64,000 nt of DNA, from positions 17,224 through 81,223 of the forward strand of contig NZ_CABUOD010000022.1 in assembly GCF_902493135.1 (NCBI RefSeq), read 5' to 3'. The notes below the pieces were generated by a model, which saw only the letters and a list, made by a program, of their open reading frames with translations, had not been told where the DNA came from and did no database searches. The stretch is from an uncultured Parabacteroides sp. (GTDB lineage Bacteria > Bacteroidota > Bacteroidia > Bacteroidales > Tannerellaceae). Position numbers and translations under genes: made by a program. This document shows positions 43,653 through 53,040 of the stretch, one piece after another; positions within the stretch are counted from its first letter, which is position 1, and each line of letters begins with the position of its first letter.

Positions 43653-43839
43653 TTCATTGATTATCAGTTAATTATGATGATAGATGATAGATAAAAGGCC
43701 TTTTTGTAAAACTTTTATGATTTCGAATTAAAAAACGCCGCCTTAAAGGTGACGTTTTTTAATTCATTTTCCATAAACTTTTACCAAAAGCTTTTTTATC
43801 TATCATCTATCATCATAAACAACTGATAATCAACAATGA
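43653..43839. repeat. 187-bp hairpin element
   Basis: The arms CATTGATTATCAG...GATGATAGATGATAGATAAAA and their mirror at 43790-43839 enclose a second inverted repeat, AATTAAAAAACG/CGTTTTTTAATT, around 43727-43764. The inner stem looks like a two-way terminator. No reading frame. It probably is a non-autonomous palindromic repeat. Confidence 0.7.
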
Positions 43840-43860
43840 CTATTTTTCAACAATAACCCT

Positions 43861-43940
43861 ATTGGTTACGCATGCCAAAGCATAGGGTTACGCATGCTAA
43901 AGCATAGCATTACAGCTCGCCAAACAGTTCGGTTGATCTC
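43861..43940. repeat. Period-22 tandem array, GGTTACGCATGC type
   Basis: GGTTACGCATGC at 43864 and at 43886, a diverged unit CATTACAGCTCGC at 43908, and a trace near 43931. The step is exactly 22 bp for the first three units. The core contains the palindrome GCATGC. Confidence 0.7.
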
Positions 43941-44031
43941 CGACCCTGGCAAACGATATATCTGCCTGCCTTCCGCATTGTCGACAATTAAGATTGTACA
44001 GAGTTGATAATAGAATGAGAGGATTGCGACC

Positions 44032-44219
44032 TTAGTACTAAGGGAACTATGGATTTTGTGGGGGAGATTAGGACGGTAATGGTACTTGTTTTCACCCGTT
44101 GAATAGTTGTTTGCAGAAAAAAATGACGTTTTTTATATTTGTATTCACCAAATTGCCGACCGTGAAAAAGAATTTTACTTATTTTTGTCAGATAAACAAC
44201 CATAGTTCCTTAGAACTAA
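44032..44219. repeat. Inverted repeats around the sigma-factor promoter
   Basis: TTAGTACTAAGGGAACTATGG (44032-44052, split here as TTAGTACTAAGG plus GAACTATGG) is mirrored by CCATAGTTCCTTAGAACTAA (44200-44219) with one substitution and one extra base. Each is also partly palindromic in itself. The enclosed 150 bp hold the TATTTTTG -7 box at 44180-44187. Confidence 0.55.
44180..44187 (+). promoter_or_regulatory. -7 box TATTTTTG of the ECF sigma gene
   Basis: TATTTTTG matches TAnnTTTG and lies 52 bp before the ATG at 44240. The right arm of the inverted repeat would fall in the 5' leader. Confidence 0.5.
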
Positions 44220-44239
44220 ATCCATTCGAACAGCACATC

Positions 44240-44812
44240 ATGGACGAGAAAACGGACATAAAACGATTCAACAATATTTTCGTCACCCATCGGGACCGAT
44301 ATATCCGGTTCGCCTATTCTTATACATACAATCAAGAAGCAGCGGAAGACCTGGTGACGGAAAGCCTGATGTACTATTGGGAGAACCGGCATCGGTTAGA
44401 AGAAGTCAAAGACATACCTTTATATATATTAGTCACCCTAAAAAACAAATGCTTAGACTATCTTCAACGGGAACGTACCTGGAGCAATATCGCCGAAAAT
44501 TTATTATCGAACAAAGAATGGGAATTACAAATGCGTATCTCCAGCCTGGAGGCATGCGAGCCGGAAACGTTATTCAGCAATGAAGTGCAGGAACTTATTA
44601 GCCGGGCCTTAGCCAAATTACCGGAAAAATCCAGTCGCATATTCATTATGAGTCGCTATGAAGGGAAAAATTATCAGACAATTGCCCAAGAGACAAATCT
44701 CTCTGTAAAAAGTGTTGAGTTCCACATTAGCAAAGCCTTAAACGTGCTACGAAAAGAACTGAAAGATTACCTCCCCTGCCTACTATTTGTATTCGATTTC
44801 TTCTACAATTAA
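44240..44812 (+). CDS. ECF (RpoE-like) sigma factor of PUL2
   Basis: About 190 residues from MDEKTDIKRFNNIF; an upstream frame to 44099 lacks sense as sigma sequence. Region 2 is RYIRFAYSYTYNQEAAEDLVTESLMYYWEN. Region 4 is LISRALAKLPEKSSRIFIMSRYEGKNYQTIAQETNLSVKSVEFHISKALNVLRKEL, with the HTH. It directs RNA polymerase to the SusC promoter of PUL2 when released by its FecR-type anti-sigma factor. Unusually, the FecR gene does not follow directly but lies 1.9 kb further on. Confidence 0.9.
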   Translation: MDEKTDIKRFNNIFVTHRDRYIRFAYSYTYNQEAAEDLVTESLMYYWENRHRLEEVKDIPLYILVTLKNKCLDYLQRERTWSNIAENLLSNKEWELQMRISSLEACEPETLFSNEVQELISRALAKLPEKSSRIFIMSRYEGKNYQTIAQETNLSVKSVEFHISKALNVLRKELKDYLPCLLFVFDFFYN

Positions 44813-44839
44813 TAACAAGTTCTTCATTCTGTCTTTACT

Positions 44840-44915
44840 TTCATGAAGTTTCCTTACAGGGAAACTCCCGTTTCCTACCGAGGGAATTTTCGTTTCCTTC
44901 AGGGGGAAACTTTAA
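44840..44915. repeat. Period-22 tandem array, GAAACT...GTTTCC type (second copy)
   Basis: GTTTCC at 44848, 44870 and 44892 (exactly 22 bp steps) and GAAAC/GAATT at 44861, 44884 and 44906. Same sequence family as the array at 6696-6818. It starts 28 bp after the sigma-factor stop. Confidence 0.8.
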
Positions 44916-45071
44916 TAGGCTGGTTATCAATGCTTACCAATATACTATTTTAAGATTCGTTTTTTTACTTCATTCAAAGTATATCAGGTACTTGTATTTT
45001 ATCCCTAAACCAGGGGAATATATAAGTTCATGTCTTTTAGTAAATGTAATATAATTGCGATTGACTAACTA

Positions 45072-46199
45072 TTAGATAGAATGTTTTATCTTTAGATCAT
45101 TATATAAGGCCAGTCCTTTTGCTGTCAGCAAATATTTCTGCCTTGGATGATTGGGGGTATCGGGATATAAAATCTTGAGAATACCTGTCTCGACAGCAGG
45201 ATTTATGTAGTTTTCTATAAAAGTCGGGCGATGCTTCAAACCGACTTTCTCCATTAATCCTTTCAACGACAATTGTTCGTTTGACAAGGCGAGCAACAAA
45301 GCGAGAACTTGTTCGGTTACTTGTACGGCAGGTTGTTCGGTACTTGTACGGTTATCAGGTTGTGCTTGCTCTGTAACCAGTTCTTTCGGTGCATTTACGA
45401 CCATATACCGATTCCGCAATTCATTAGTTTCACCCAATAGAAGATTGCGAAAGAACCGCTCTAAATATTCGGAATTACGCATAATGCCTTTTTGTACGTT
45501 CTGGTAGTTGGCGCGTACCAGCGCGTTACGGAAATACCACGAATAATTGGCGAATAGGTCATTTGTTACGTCAAAGCCCATAGAACGTAGATAGAGAATC
45601 ATGAACACGGCAGTTGTTCGGGTATTTCCCTCGCCAAACGGATGGATTTGCCATAGTCCCGACACAAACTTGGCTATGTGGCTCACTAATCCATCCCTGT
45701 CCACTTTTGAATAGTCGAACTGGCGTTCTTGTTCCAAGTCGTATTCAATCGCTTTGCGAAGGTCGGGCGCGGAAACATAGAGCACTGTATCTCCACGAAG
45801 TACCCATTCCTTTTTCGTGATGTTGTAATCGCGTATTTGACCGGCAAACTTGAATACACCATCGAATATCCGACGATGAATCGATGTCAGTCCGACAAGC
45901 GTAAACGCAAATGTTTTTTCGGTAAGAAGCCTACGAATGTTGGTCGATGCCGTATCTGCCTCATGCATTTCCGCATCTTCGGGAGTGCGTGCTTCCTTAG
46001 ACTGGTAGTAGCTTTTTATGAGCTGTTCTGCTTCGTCAATCGTAATTTCGCCCTCAATATCTTTTCGGGCGGTTTCAATCAGATAGTGGGATGGCTTAAG
46101 TCCATCGACGGCCTGCAAGCCGATTGCGGTTTGCCATGCATATCCTTTCTCTCGCTTTTGTGGCTCACCTTGGCGTATATATTCGTCGAAGTCAATCAT
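45072..46199 (-). CDS. Fic family protein 2 with C-terminal winged helix
   Basis: 375 residues. The active site HPFGEGNTRT is near residue 185, with the acidic Glu in the place of the usual Asp. Near the N-terminus, ARKDIEGEITIDEAEQLIKSYY resembles the VbhA-type antitoxin helix, though a strict (S/T)xxxE(G/N) motif is not seen. The C-terminal part (TEQVLALLLALSNEQLSLKGLMEKVGLKHRPTFIENYI) looks like a winged-helix DNA-binding domain. A putative AMP-transferase with possible self-regulation. It is inserted against the direction of PUL2 between sigma and FecR. Confidence 0.85.
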   Translation of the reverse strand: MIDFDEYIRQGEPQKREKGYAWQTAIGLQAVDGLKPSHYLIETARKDIEGEITIDEAEQLIKSYYQSKEARTPEDAEMHEADTASTNIRRLLTEKTFAFTLVGLTSIHRRIFDGVFKFAGQIRDYNITKKEWVLRGDTVLYVSAPDLRKAIEYDLEQERQFDYSKVDRDGLVSHIAKFVSGLWQIHPFGEGNTRTTAVFMILYLRSMGFDVTNDLFANYSWYFRNALVRANYQNVQKGIMRNSEYLERFFRNLLLGETNELRNRYMVVNAPKELVTEQAQPDNRTSTEQPAVQVTEQVLALLLALSNEQLSLKGLMEKVGLKHRPTFIENYINPAVETGILKILYPDTPNHPRQKYLLTAKGLALYNDLKIKHSI

Positions 46200-46504
46200 A
46201 TATAGGATATTAATTACTGATCGGTTGTCCCAAACATTTTTGCAAGTGAATGATATTCTGCCTTTTCGAATAGATTTATTTCTCCATTCGTTCCCATCCG
46301 AATAACATCGTTACAAGTCTTTAATTATGCTAACATTTGTAACCCGATTATAGGGATGCAAAGATATAAAATCTTATGCAATAAAAATATAAAAACCAAT
46401 GGGGTATTATTATCATGATTAGAGTTTATTGAGAATCGCTGATTTTAGTCATTCTATATTGTACAAATAATACTATAAGTATAAACCATAAAAAAGGAGC
46501 GGAT
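46200..46504. other. AT-rich gap between Fic 2 and a lipoprotein remnant
   Basis: No gene, hairpin or repeat was seen. TCTATATTGTAC near 46454-46465 is a weak candidate -7 region. Confidence 0.4.
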
Positions 46505-46687
46505 ATGAAACTTTTAACGACCATGATGCTGGGGGTGTGCATGAGCTTCTCGCTGTCGGCCTGCGAATCGAATACGCTTGAAAACGAACCGGAGACTCCG
46601 GTAACTCCCCAACATCCCGACAAGGATTTTTCGCTGAAAAACATACTTGACAGATGCAAATCCGAAAAAAGTTCATTTTCCCTTTAG
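46505..46687 (+). pseudogene. Truncated lipoprotein gene
   Basis: 60 residues. MKLLTTMMLGVCMSFSLSAC is a clean lipoprotein signal with lipobox, then a short linker (ENEPETPVTPQHPDKDFSLK) and an abrupt stop. In the Bacteroidales such signals usually head a full enzyme domain, which is missing here, so this looks like the 5' remnant of a larger gene. A genuine small lipoprotein remains possible. It is 44 bp before FecR. Confidence 0.45.
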
Positions 46688-46731
46688 GGTATTTTCCCTC
46701 CCGTTCGCCCTTAATATAGAAACAGGAAAAA

Positions 46732-47658
46732 ATGGAAAGGAAGCTACTACATAAAATGTTTAACGGAGAAGCCACTGACAACGAGCTGACTCTGATCCGC
46801 CAGTGGGTAAATGCTGATAAAGCAAACAGAGAAACTTTCTATCATGAACGTGCCCTGTTCGACGCACTCCAATTAAATGCTTTTCAAAAAGAAAATCATG
46901 TCCGTCAGCAGTCCGTACCACTCTGGAAATGGATCGGAAGTGCTGCCGCCGCTGTTATCGCCCTATTCTTATTGTATAACATTCCGGTATTCACCACTAA
47001 AAACATCCAGCCTGAAATAGCGCTCAACACGATTAAAGTCCCTGCCGGACAGCGGGTTGAAGTAACGCTTTCAGACGGGACGCATATCTGGCTGAATGCC
47101 CGGTCGGAATTTTCTTATCCGGTTTCGTTTAACGGAGACACAAGGGAAGTCCGTTTGAAAGGAGAAGCATTTTTCGATGTAGCCAAGAACAAAGACAAAA
47201 AGTTTATTGTCAATACAGGACGTTGCGAAGTGGAAGTTTTAGGAACACAATTCAATGTGGAGGCCTACAACGAAAATGAATTTTCCACAGCCCTCATACG
47301 AGGCAGCGTAAAAGTCACCGACAAGTCACAGCCAGACGAATCAGTTGTGTTAGAACCCAATAATACCGTCAGCCTCAACAACGGAAAGCTGACGGTCACT
47401 CCCATCACCGACTTCAATCCATACAGTTGGAGAGAGGGGCTTATCACTTTTAAGGATATCAATTTCAAGGATTTGATGAAGAAACTTGAGAAAAATTTCG
47501 GTATCCGGATAATTATCGACAATCATACGCTCGACAATTATGCCTGTAGTGGGAAGTTCCGTATATCCGACGGGGTTGAACAGGTGCTGAGAGCTTTGCA
47601 ACAAGATGCTCACTTCACCTTCGAGCGAGAGAGCGGAACTGAAATTCGCATTCAATAA
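46732..47658 (+). CDS. FecR family anti-sigma factor
   Basis: 308 residues. A cytoplasmic anti-sigma part (about 1-70, LLHKMFNGEATDNELTLIRQWVN), one membrane helix (WIGSAAAAVIALFLLYNI, about 67-84), then the periplasmic FecR domain (VPAGQRVEVTLSDGTHIWLNARSEFSYPV) and a DUF4974 C-terminus (INFKDLMKKLEKNFGIRIII). It holds the ECF sigma factor inactive until the SusC STN domain signals ligand binding. The signalling partner is probably the SusC gene that follows. Confidence 0.92.
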   Translation: MERKLLHKMFNGEATDNELTLIRQWVNADKANRETFYHERALFDALQLNAFQKENHVRQQSVPLWKWIGSAAAAVIALFLLYNIPVFTTKNIQPEIALNTIKVPAGQRVEVTLSDGTHIWLNARSEFSYPVSFNGDTREVRLKGEAFFDVAKNKDKKFIVNTGRCEVEVLGTQFNVEAYNENEFSTALIRGSVKVTDKSQPDESVVLEPNNTVSLNNGKLTVTPITDFNPYSWREGLITFKDINFKDLMKKLEKNFGIRIIIDNHTLDNYACSGKFRISDGVEQVLRALQQDAHFTFERESGTEIRIQ

Positions 47659-47769
47659 ACAATTAAATAGATAAGCCTATGAAGAGGAGATAATTAGAAT
47701 GAAGGACAAACTATGTCCAATGTAAAAATGAAGTTTCAATCTAATATCATTTATTTAACTATCACAAAG

Positions 47770-50700
47770 ATGAAGAAAAGAAAAATTTGTGTATCTCGTG
47801 TTTTAAAGATGACATCTCTGTTCTTCCTTTCCTGTGCCATGTGCGCACAAGCGGAAACGGTAAGTTCACAGAGCATACGCATCACACTTAACAAAAACAA
47901 CGTCCGGCTGGAAAACATCTTGAACGACATTGAAAGCCAGACTAATTTACTGTTCATTTACAACAAGAACGTAAATGTTAACCGAAAAGTCTCAGTAAAT
48001 GCCGAAAATACTTCTTTGCAGGAAGTATTGCAAAACCTGTTCGACAACAATGTATCCTTCAAAATCGAAGGTTCTTACATCGTTCTCTCACCGGCCGGAG
48101 CAGCAGGCAGCCCACAACAAGCAAAACACACGGTAAAAGGTGTGGTAGAAGATGCATTAGGCCCTATCGCCGGTGCCAATGTCGTAGAAAAAGGCACTAC
48201 CAACGGTACGATTACCGATATGGACGGCAATTTCACATTAAATGTAGCACCGAACGCCGTACTGGTCATTTCGTATATCGGCTACAAGGACCAGGAGATG
48301 CCGGTAAACAACAAGACAAACATCCAGGTTAAATTGGTCGAAGACTCTCAAGCATTGGATGAAGTGGTCGTTGTCGGTTACGGTGTCCAGAAACGTGCAT
48401 CCGTAACCGGATCGGTCGCTTCACTCCAAGCCAAGGATATTGCCACTGTCAAAACTCCTAATGTCAGCAATGCGCTGGCCGGTAAGCTGCCCGGTTTACG
48501 TGCCGTACAGAGAAGCGGCGCTCCGGGTGATGACGATGCGAGCATCGATATCCGCGGTTATGGCAATGCGCTGGTGATTGTCGACGGTGTGGAACGCGAT
48601 TTCAAACAGATCGACGCCAATGACATCGAATCGATCAGTATCCTGAAAGATGCCTCCGCTGCCGTTTACGGTTTCAAAGGGGCAAACGGCGTTATCCTCG
48701 TTACGACTAAAAAGGGGGAAATCGGGAAACCGAAAATCAACTACAATGGATATGTCGGCATACAGAACATAACCCGCTATCCGGAATATTACAACGGATA
48801 CGAATATGCGACCCTGTATAACGAAGCGCAACAAAATATCGGAATCCCGGCTCCTTATTCTGCCGACGACCTCGAACGTTTCAAACAGGGAATCGGGACA
48901 ACGGACTGGTATGACGAGGTAATCCGCAAGACAGCTCCTGCCACGTACCACAATTTAAGCGTATCGGGCGGTGCGGAAAAAGTAAAATACTTCTTCTCGC
49001 TCGGTTTGACAGACCAGGAAGGTATTTATAAGTCAAAAGCATTCAATTACAAAAAATATAACGTACGTTCCAATATCAGTGCAGAAATCGTCAAGGGTTT
49101 TACGGTAGACTTGCAACTGAGCGGACGTTTGGACACGCGAATGAAACCCTACGAAAAGGATGGGGAACCGTTAAGTCGTAGTATTCAGATGGCAAAACCC
49201 GTATTTCCGGTTTATGCTAATGACAATCCGGACTACTGGTCAAATCCGGGTGATAAAGGAAACCCCGTCCATCTTTCGGATATCGATAATGTCGGATACG
49301 ACAGAAGAGACCGTCGCGAGTTTAACGGGTCGATCGGTTTGAACTGGGAAATGCCCTGGGTGAAAGGTTTATCCGCAAAGGCATTGTTCTCTTACGACTA
49401 TAATAACAAATACAGCAGAAAATGGTATAAAGAATATTATGAATACACCTATGATACTGTTAATGACGTTTATAATGCTTCCGGAAGCCATACCATTTCA
49501 GAGTTAACAACTCAGAATGACAACTATTTCAGACCGAACGGACAAATCTCCCTGAACTATAAGAATACATTCGGCAAACATGATATCGGAGCATTGGTTT
49601 TATGGGAATTCTATAATGACCGTACCGATATCCTGAAAGCATACCGCCAGTTTACAGTCGGAGCACTCGATCAAATAGATGCAGGAGACAAGACAAACAT
49701 GGACAACGGTGGAACAGCCCGTGTTTCCGCTCATGCCGGTTTGGTCGGACGTGTCAATTACGCATACGACAACAAATACTTGGCAGAACTCAGTTTCCGT
49801 TACGACGGTTCCTACAAATTTGCCCCGGACAATCGTTGGGGATTCTTCCCTGCCGTATCTTTGGGTTGGCGTGTTTCCGAAGAAGCATTCTTCAAAGAAG
49901 CGTTGCCTATGGTCGACAACTTCAAGATCAGAGGTTCTTTCGGAAAAGTGGGAGATGAAGGTGTAACCGGTTATAGCGATGATGACGAAAAGGATGGGAA
50001 ATACAGAGCCTATCAATATTTACAAGGTTACCGGTATCCTGCCGGCAACTACGTTTTAGGTACAGGAGGACTTACCAATGGAGCTAAAGACAGAGGTATG
50101 CCCAACTTGGCTTTAACCTGGTATGAGTCCAAAACGACAAATGTCGGGTTCGAAGCATCTGTATTGTCCGGTCTGGTAAATGTGGAATTTGACTACTTCG
50201 TCCGCAAACGCAGTGGCCTTCTGACAAAACGCCAGCTTACCTTGCCGACGACATTCGGCCAGGAACTTCCGGTTGAAAACCTGAACTCCGACAGAAACCA
50301 GGGGTTTGAAATCGTTGTCGGACATCGTCATAAAATAGGAGACTTCACTTATGATGTAAAAGCGAATTTCTCTACTACCCGTATCTATAATGAACATGTT
50401 GAACGTGCAGCTTCAGCCAATATGTACGACGACTGGAGAAACAACACCAATGACCGCTACAAAGATATCCAGTGGGGTAAGGTATGTATCGGGCAATTCC
50501 AGAGTTATGAAGAGATTCTTAACTCACCGATCCAGGATAATAACGGCAACAAATCATTGATGCCCGGCGACTTAAAGTTTGAAGACTGGAACAACGACGG
50601 TATCATCGACGGAAAGGACGAGCAGCCGATCGGACACGGAAATACACCTCGCTTATACTATGGCTTGAATCTAAACGGAGAATATAAGGGCTTTGACGTA

Positions 50701-51159
50701 ACCCTCTTTTTCCAGGGTGCAGCAGGACATGAAGTGTTTACAAGCGGCGACTTTATGTCTCCGTTTATCCAGCAAGGTCTTGGTAACGGTATGACACTTT
50801 GGTTGGATCGCTGGCACAGGGAAGATCCGTCGGATATGTTCAGCGAATGGATTCCGGGCTTCATGCCGGCACTGCGTCCGACAGGTTTCTCTTCCAATTC
50901 GGGAAACAATACATGGACAAAGCAGAAAGCCAATTATCTGCGTCTGAAAACGGTCGAGATAGGTTATACCTTCCCGAAAAGATGGATGCAAAGAGCCGGA
51001 ATCGAGAACCTGCGCATATATGTAAACAGCTTCAATACGGCTACGATTACCAGCCGCACCGGTATCATGAAATATATGGACCCGGAAAATAAAGACGGTG
51101 CATTCCGATACTATCCACAAATGAAAACATTTAACTTCGGTGTTAATCTAACATTCTAA
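47770..51159 (+). CDS. SusC/RagA-like TonB-dependent transporter with STN signalling domain (PUL2)
   Basis: About 1129 residues from MKKRKICVSRVLKMTSLFFL, which gives a normal signal peptide; a start at 47713 preceded by GAAGGA would add 19 residues. After the signal comes an STN domain (LENILNDIESQTNLLFIYNKNV), the hallmark of transporters that signal through FecR. Then follow the regulatory-like domain (KGVVEDALGPIAGANVVEKG), plug (DEVVVVGYGVQKRASVTGSV) and barrel ending FNFGVNLTF. It imports the PUL2 glycan fragments and senses them. The middle domain is nearly identical to that of both PUL1 SusC proteins. Confidence 0.95.
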   Translation: MKKRKICVSRVLKMTSLFFLSCAMCAQAETVSSQSIRITLNKNNVRLENILNDIESQTNLLFIYNKNVNVNRKVSVNAENTSLQEVLQNLFDNNVSFKIEGSYIVLSPAGAAGSPQQAKHTVKGVVEDALGPIAGANVVEKGTTNGTITDMDGNFTLNVAPNAVLVISYIGYKDQEMPVNNKTNIQVKLVEDSQALDEVVVVGYGVQKRASVTGSVASLQAKDIATVKTPNVSNALAGKLPGLRAVQRSGAPGDDDASIDIRGYGNALVIVDGVERDFKQIDANDIESISILKDASAAVYGFKGANGVILVTTKKGEIGKPKINYNGYVGIQNITRYPEYYNGYEYATLYNEAQQNIGIPAPYSADDLERFKQGIGTTDWYDEVIRKTAPATYHNLSVSGGAEKVKYFFSLGLTDQEGIYKSKAFNYKKYNVRSNISAEIVKGFTVDLQLSGRLDTRMKPYEKDGEPLSRSIQMAKPVFPVYANDNPDYWSNPGDKGNPVHLSDIDNVGYDRRDRREFNGSIGLNWEMPWVKGLSAKALFSYDYNNKYSRKWYKEYYEYTYDTVNDVYNASGSHTISELTTQNDNYFRPNGQISLNYKNTFGKHDIGALVLWEFYNDRTDILKAYRQFTVGALDQIDAGDKTNMDNGGTARVSAHAGLVGRVNYAYDNKYLAELSFRYDGSYKFAPDNRWGFFPAVSLGWRVSEEAFFKEALPMVDNFKIRGSFGKVGDEGVTGYSDDDEKDGKYRAYQYLQGYRYPAGNYVLGTGGLTNGAKDRGMPNLALTWYESKTTNVGFEASVLSGLVNVEFDYFVRKRSGLLTKRQLTLPTTFGQELPVENLNSDRNQGFEIVVGHRHKIGDFTYDVKANFSTTRIYNEHVERAASANMYDDWRNNTNDRYKDIQWGKVCIGQFQSYEEILNSPIQDNNGNKSLMPGDLKFEDWNNDGIIDGKDEQPIGHGNTPRLYYGLNLNGEYKGFDVTLFFQGAAGHEVFTSGDFMSPFIQQGLGNGMTLWLDRWHREDPSDMFSEWIPGFMPALRPTGFSSNSGNNTWTKQKANYLRLKTVEIGYTFPKRWMQRAGIENLRIYVNSFNTATITSRTGIMKYMDPENKDGAFRYYPQMKTFNFGVNLTF

Positions 51160-51170
51160 AATAAGAAACG

Positions 51171-53018
51171 ATGAAGACAACAATTATAAAAAATATCGGA
51201 TGTGGATTGCTTTTGTTAGGTACGACAGCCTGCGCTGACTATCTTGAAAAAGAATCTTTCGACATCATAACTCCCGAACAGGTTTGGCAAGACGCTAAAT
51301 TGATCAACGGCGTAATGGTTAATTTGTATGACGGTCTGAACCTGGAAGATTTCAATTACTGGTATCGTGACGCATGGCGTTTGCAAAATGCCTCTTCCAT
51401 GTCTGACGAAGCACAAGGTTCTTTCCAGAAAGATCCTCTATTCGATAACGGAAATGCCACATACACGTATGAAGACGCGTTGTTCGAACAGAAATTCTCT
51501 GATCGCTACAAAAATATACGAAACTGCAATGACTTCATCAGCCAGTTGCAGGAAGCGACAGCCTTATCGGATTCCGAAAAGAAACTGTTGTTAGCCGAAT
51601 CCCGTTTCCTGCGTGCCATGCATTATTTCACGTTAGTGAAACGTTATGGAGGCGTGCCTCTTATCGACGAACCGCAACAATATGATCCCAATAATCTGGA
51701 AGCGCTGATGGTTCCTCGTAATAAAGAAGTTGAAATTTATGATTTCATCGTAAAAGAATGCCAAGAGGCTGCGCAAGATCTCCCGGATACGAGAAATGCG
51801 GAAGCCAAATACCGGGCGAGTAAATATGTAGCATTGGCATTATGTTCGCGTGCAGCCTTGTATGCCGGTTCCATAGCCCGCTACGGGAGCGTCCAGTTAG
51901 ACGGCCTTGTCGGAATCCCGGCATCCGAAGCAGACCGTTTTTTCCAGGCTTCTTATGATGCATCCAAAGCAATCATATCTTCAGGTCTTTATACCTTATA
52001 TAACAAGAAAGCCGACAACAAAGAGCAAAACTATTGCGAAATGTTCCTGAAAGGTAACGGTGATAACGGAGAATATATCTTCCAGAAACAATACAATGTC
52101 GCAGGAGGCAAAGGTCATGACTGGGACAAACGTAACGCTCCGTTCTCTTATCGTGCCGGAGGTTGGGGATGCGGTATCGCCCCTACTCTCGAAATGGTGG
52201 AAACATACGAATACATAGACGGCTCCGAAGGCACTTTGAAACTGGAAGAAAACGGTAAACCGATTCGTTTCGACGATCCATACGAAGTATTTGCCAATAA
52301 AGACCCGCGCTTGTTCGCTTCCGTCTATTTGCCGGGATCTCCTTGCCAAAGCACAAAGATCGAATGGAAAAGAGGAATCATCGTCACCGATAATGAAAGA
52401 TATGTGGCAACCAGCCAGCCGGATGGTGGTAACACGGTCGAAATCAACGGAGTCACCTATAGTACTTCAGGAAAAGACGGCGGAGCCGATGCCGGCGATG
52501 CCTCCAAGACAGGCTTCTATCAGAAGAAATTCTGGGACGAAACATTGACCGATATGAACATGGGTAAGTCAGAAACTCCCTGGCCGGTTTTCCGTTTAGG
52601 AGAAATTTATCTAAATTTGGCGGAAGCTGCGATGGAGTTGAACAAATCTTCCGAAGCATTGGAGGCAGTCAACAAGATCCGCGAGCGTGCCGGAATCGCC
52701 TTATTGCCAAACATCAATATGGAAAAGATCCGTCACGAACGCAGAGTGGAACTGGCATTCGAAGGTCATCGTTTCTGGGATATGAAACGTTGGAGAATTG
52801 CTCACTTGGATGTGGCACAAGGCGGTTTGAATGGATTCAGAGGAACGGCATTGTATCCTTGGTATGATATTCGTGATGGCAAATATGTATTCGAAAGAGG
52901 AGCCAATGCTCCGAAACAGAAACGTATTTTCCTGGAAAAGAACTATTATACAAAGATCAACCAGACAGATATGAATTCAAATCCGAATCTCATTCAGAAC
53001 CCGGGTTATACCAATTAA
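51171..53018 (+). CDS. SusD/RagB-like glycan-binding lipoprotein (PUL2)
   Basis: 615 residues with lipobox in MKTTIIKNIGCGLLLLGTTAC. SusD features are LLLAESRFLRAMHYFTLVKRYGGVPLI, FRLGEIYLNLAEAAMELNK and IRHERRVELAFEGHRFWDMKRW. It pairs with the SusC 11 bp upstream at the cell surface. It is followed closely by the DUF3823 lipoprotein. Confidence 0.95.
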   Translation: MKTTIIKNIGCGLLLLGTTACADYLEKESFDIITPEQVWQDAKLINGVMVNLYDGLNLEDFNYWYRDAWRLQNASSMSDEAQGSFQKDPLFDNGNATYTYEDALFEQKFSDRYKNIRNCNDFISQLQEATALSDSEKKLLLAESRFLRAMHYFTLVKRYGGVPLIDEPQQYDPNNLEALMVPRNKEVEIYDFIVKECQEAAQDLPDTRNAEAKYRASKYVALALCSRAALYAGSIARYGSVQLDGLVGIPASEADRFFQASYDASKAIISSGLYTLYNKKADNKEQNYCEMFLKGNGDNGEYIFQKQYNVAGGKGHDWDKRNAPFSYRAGGWGCGIAPTLEMVETYEYIDGSEGTLKLEENGKPIRFDDPYEVFANKDPRLFASVYLPGSPCQSTKIEWKRGIIVTDNERYVATSQPDGGNTVEINGVTYSTSGKDGGADAGDASKTGFYQKKFWDETLTDMNMGKSETPWPVFRLGEIYLNLAEAAMELNKSSEALEAVNKIRERAGIALLPNINMEKIRHERRVELAFEGHRFWDMKRWRIAHLDVAQGGLNGFRGTALYPWYDIRDGKYVFERGANAPKQKRIFLEKNYYTKINQTDMNSNPNLIQNPGYTN

Positions 53019-53040
53019 TCATCTAATTTAGAAATTTGAT

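Noticed and set aside
44099..44239. N-terminal extension of the ECF sigma factor
   Set aside because: It overlaps the TATTTTTG promoter box and inverted repeat, and the sequence does not resemble sigma region 1 or 2; ATG at 44240 is the better start.
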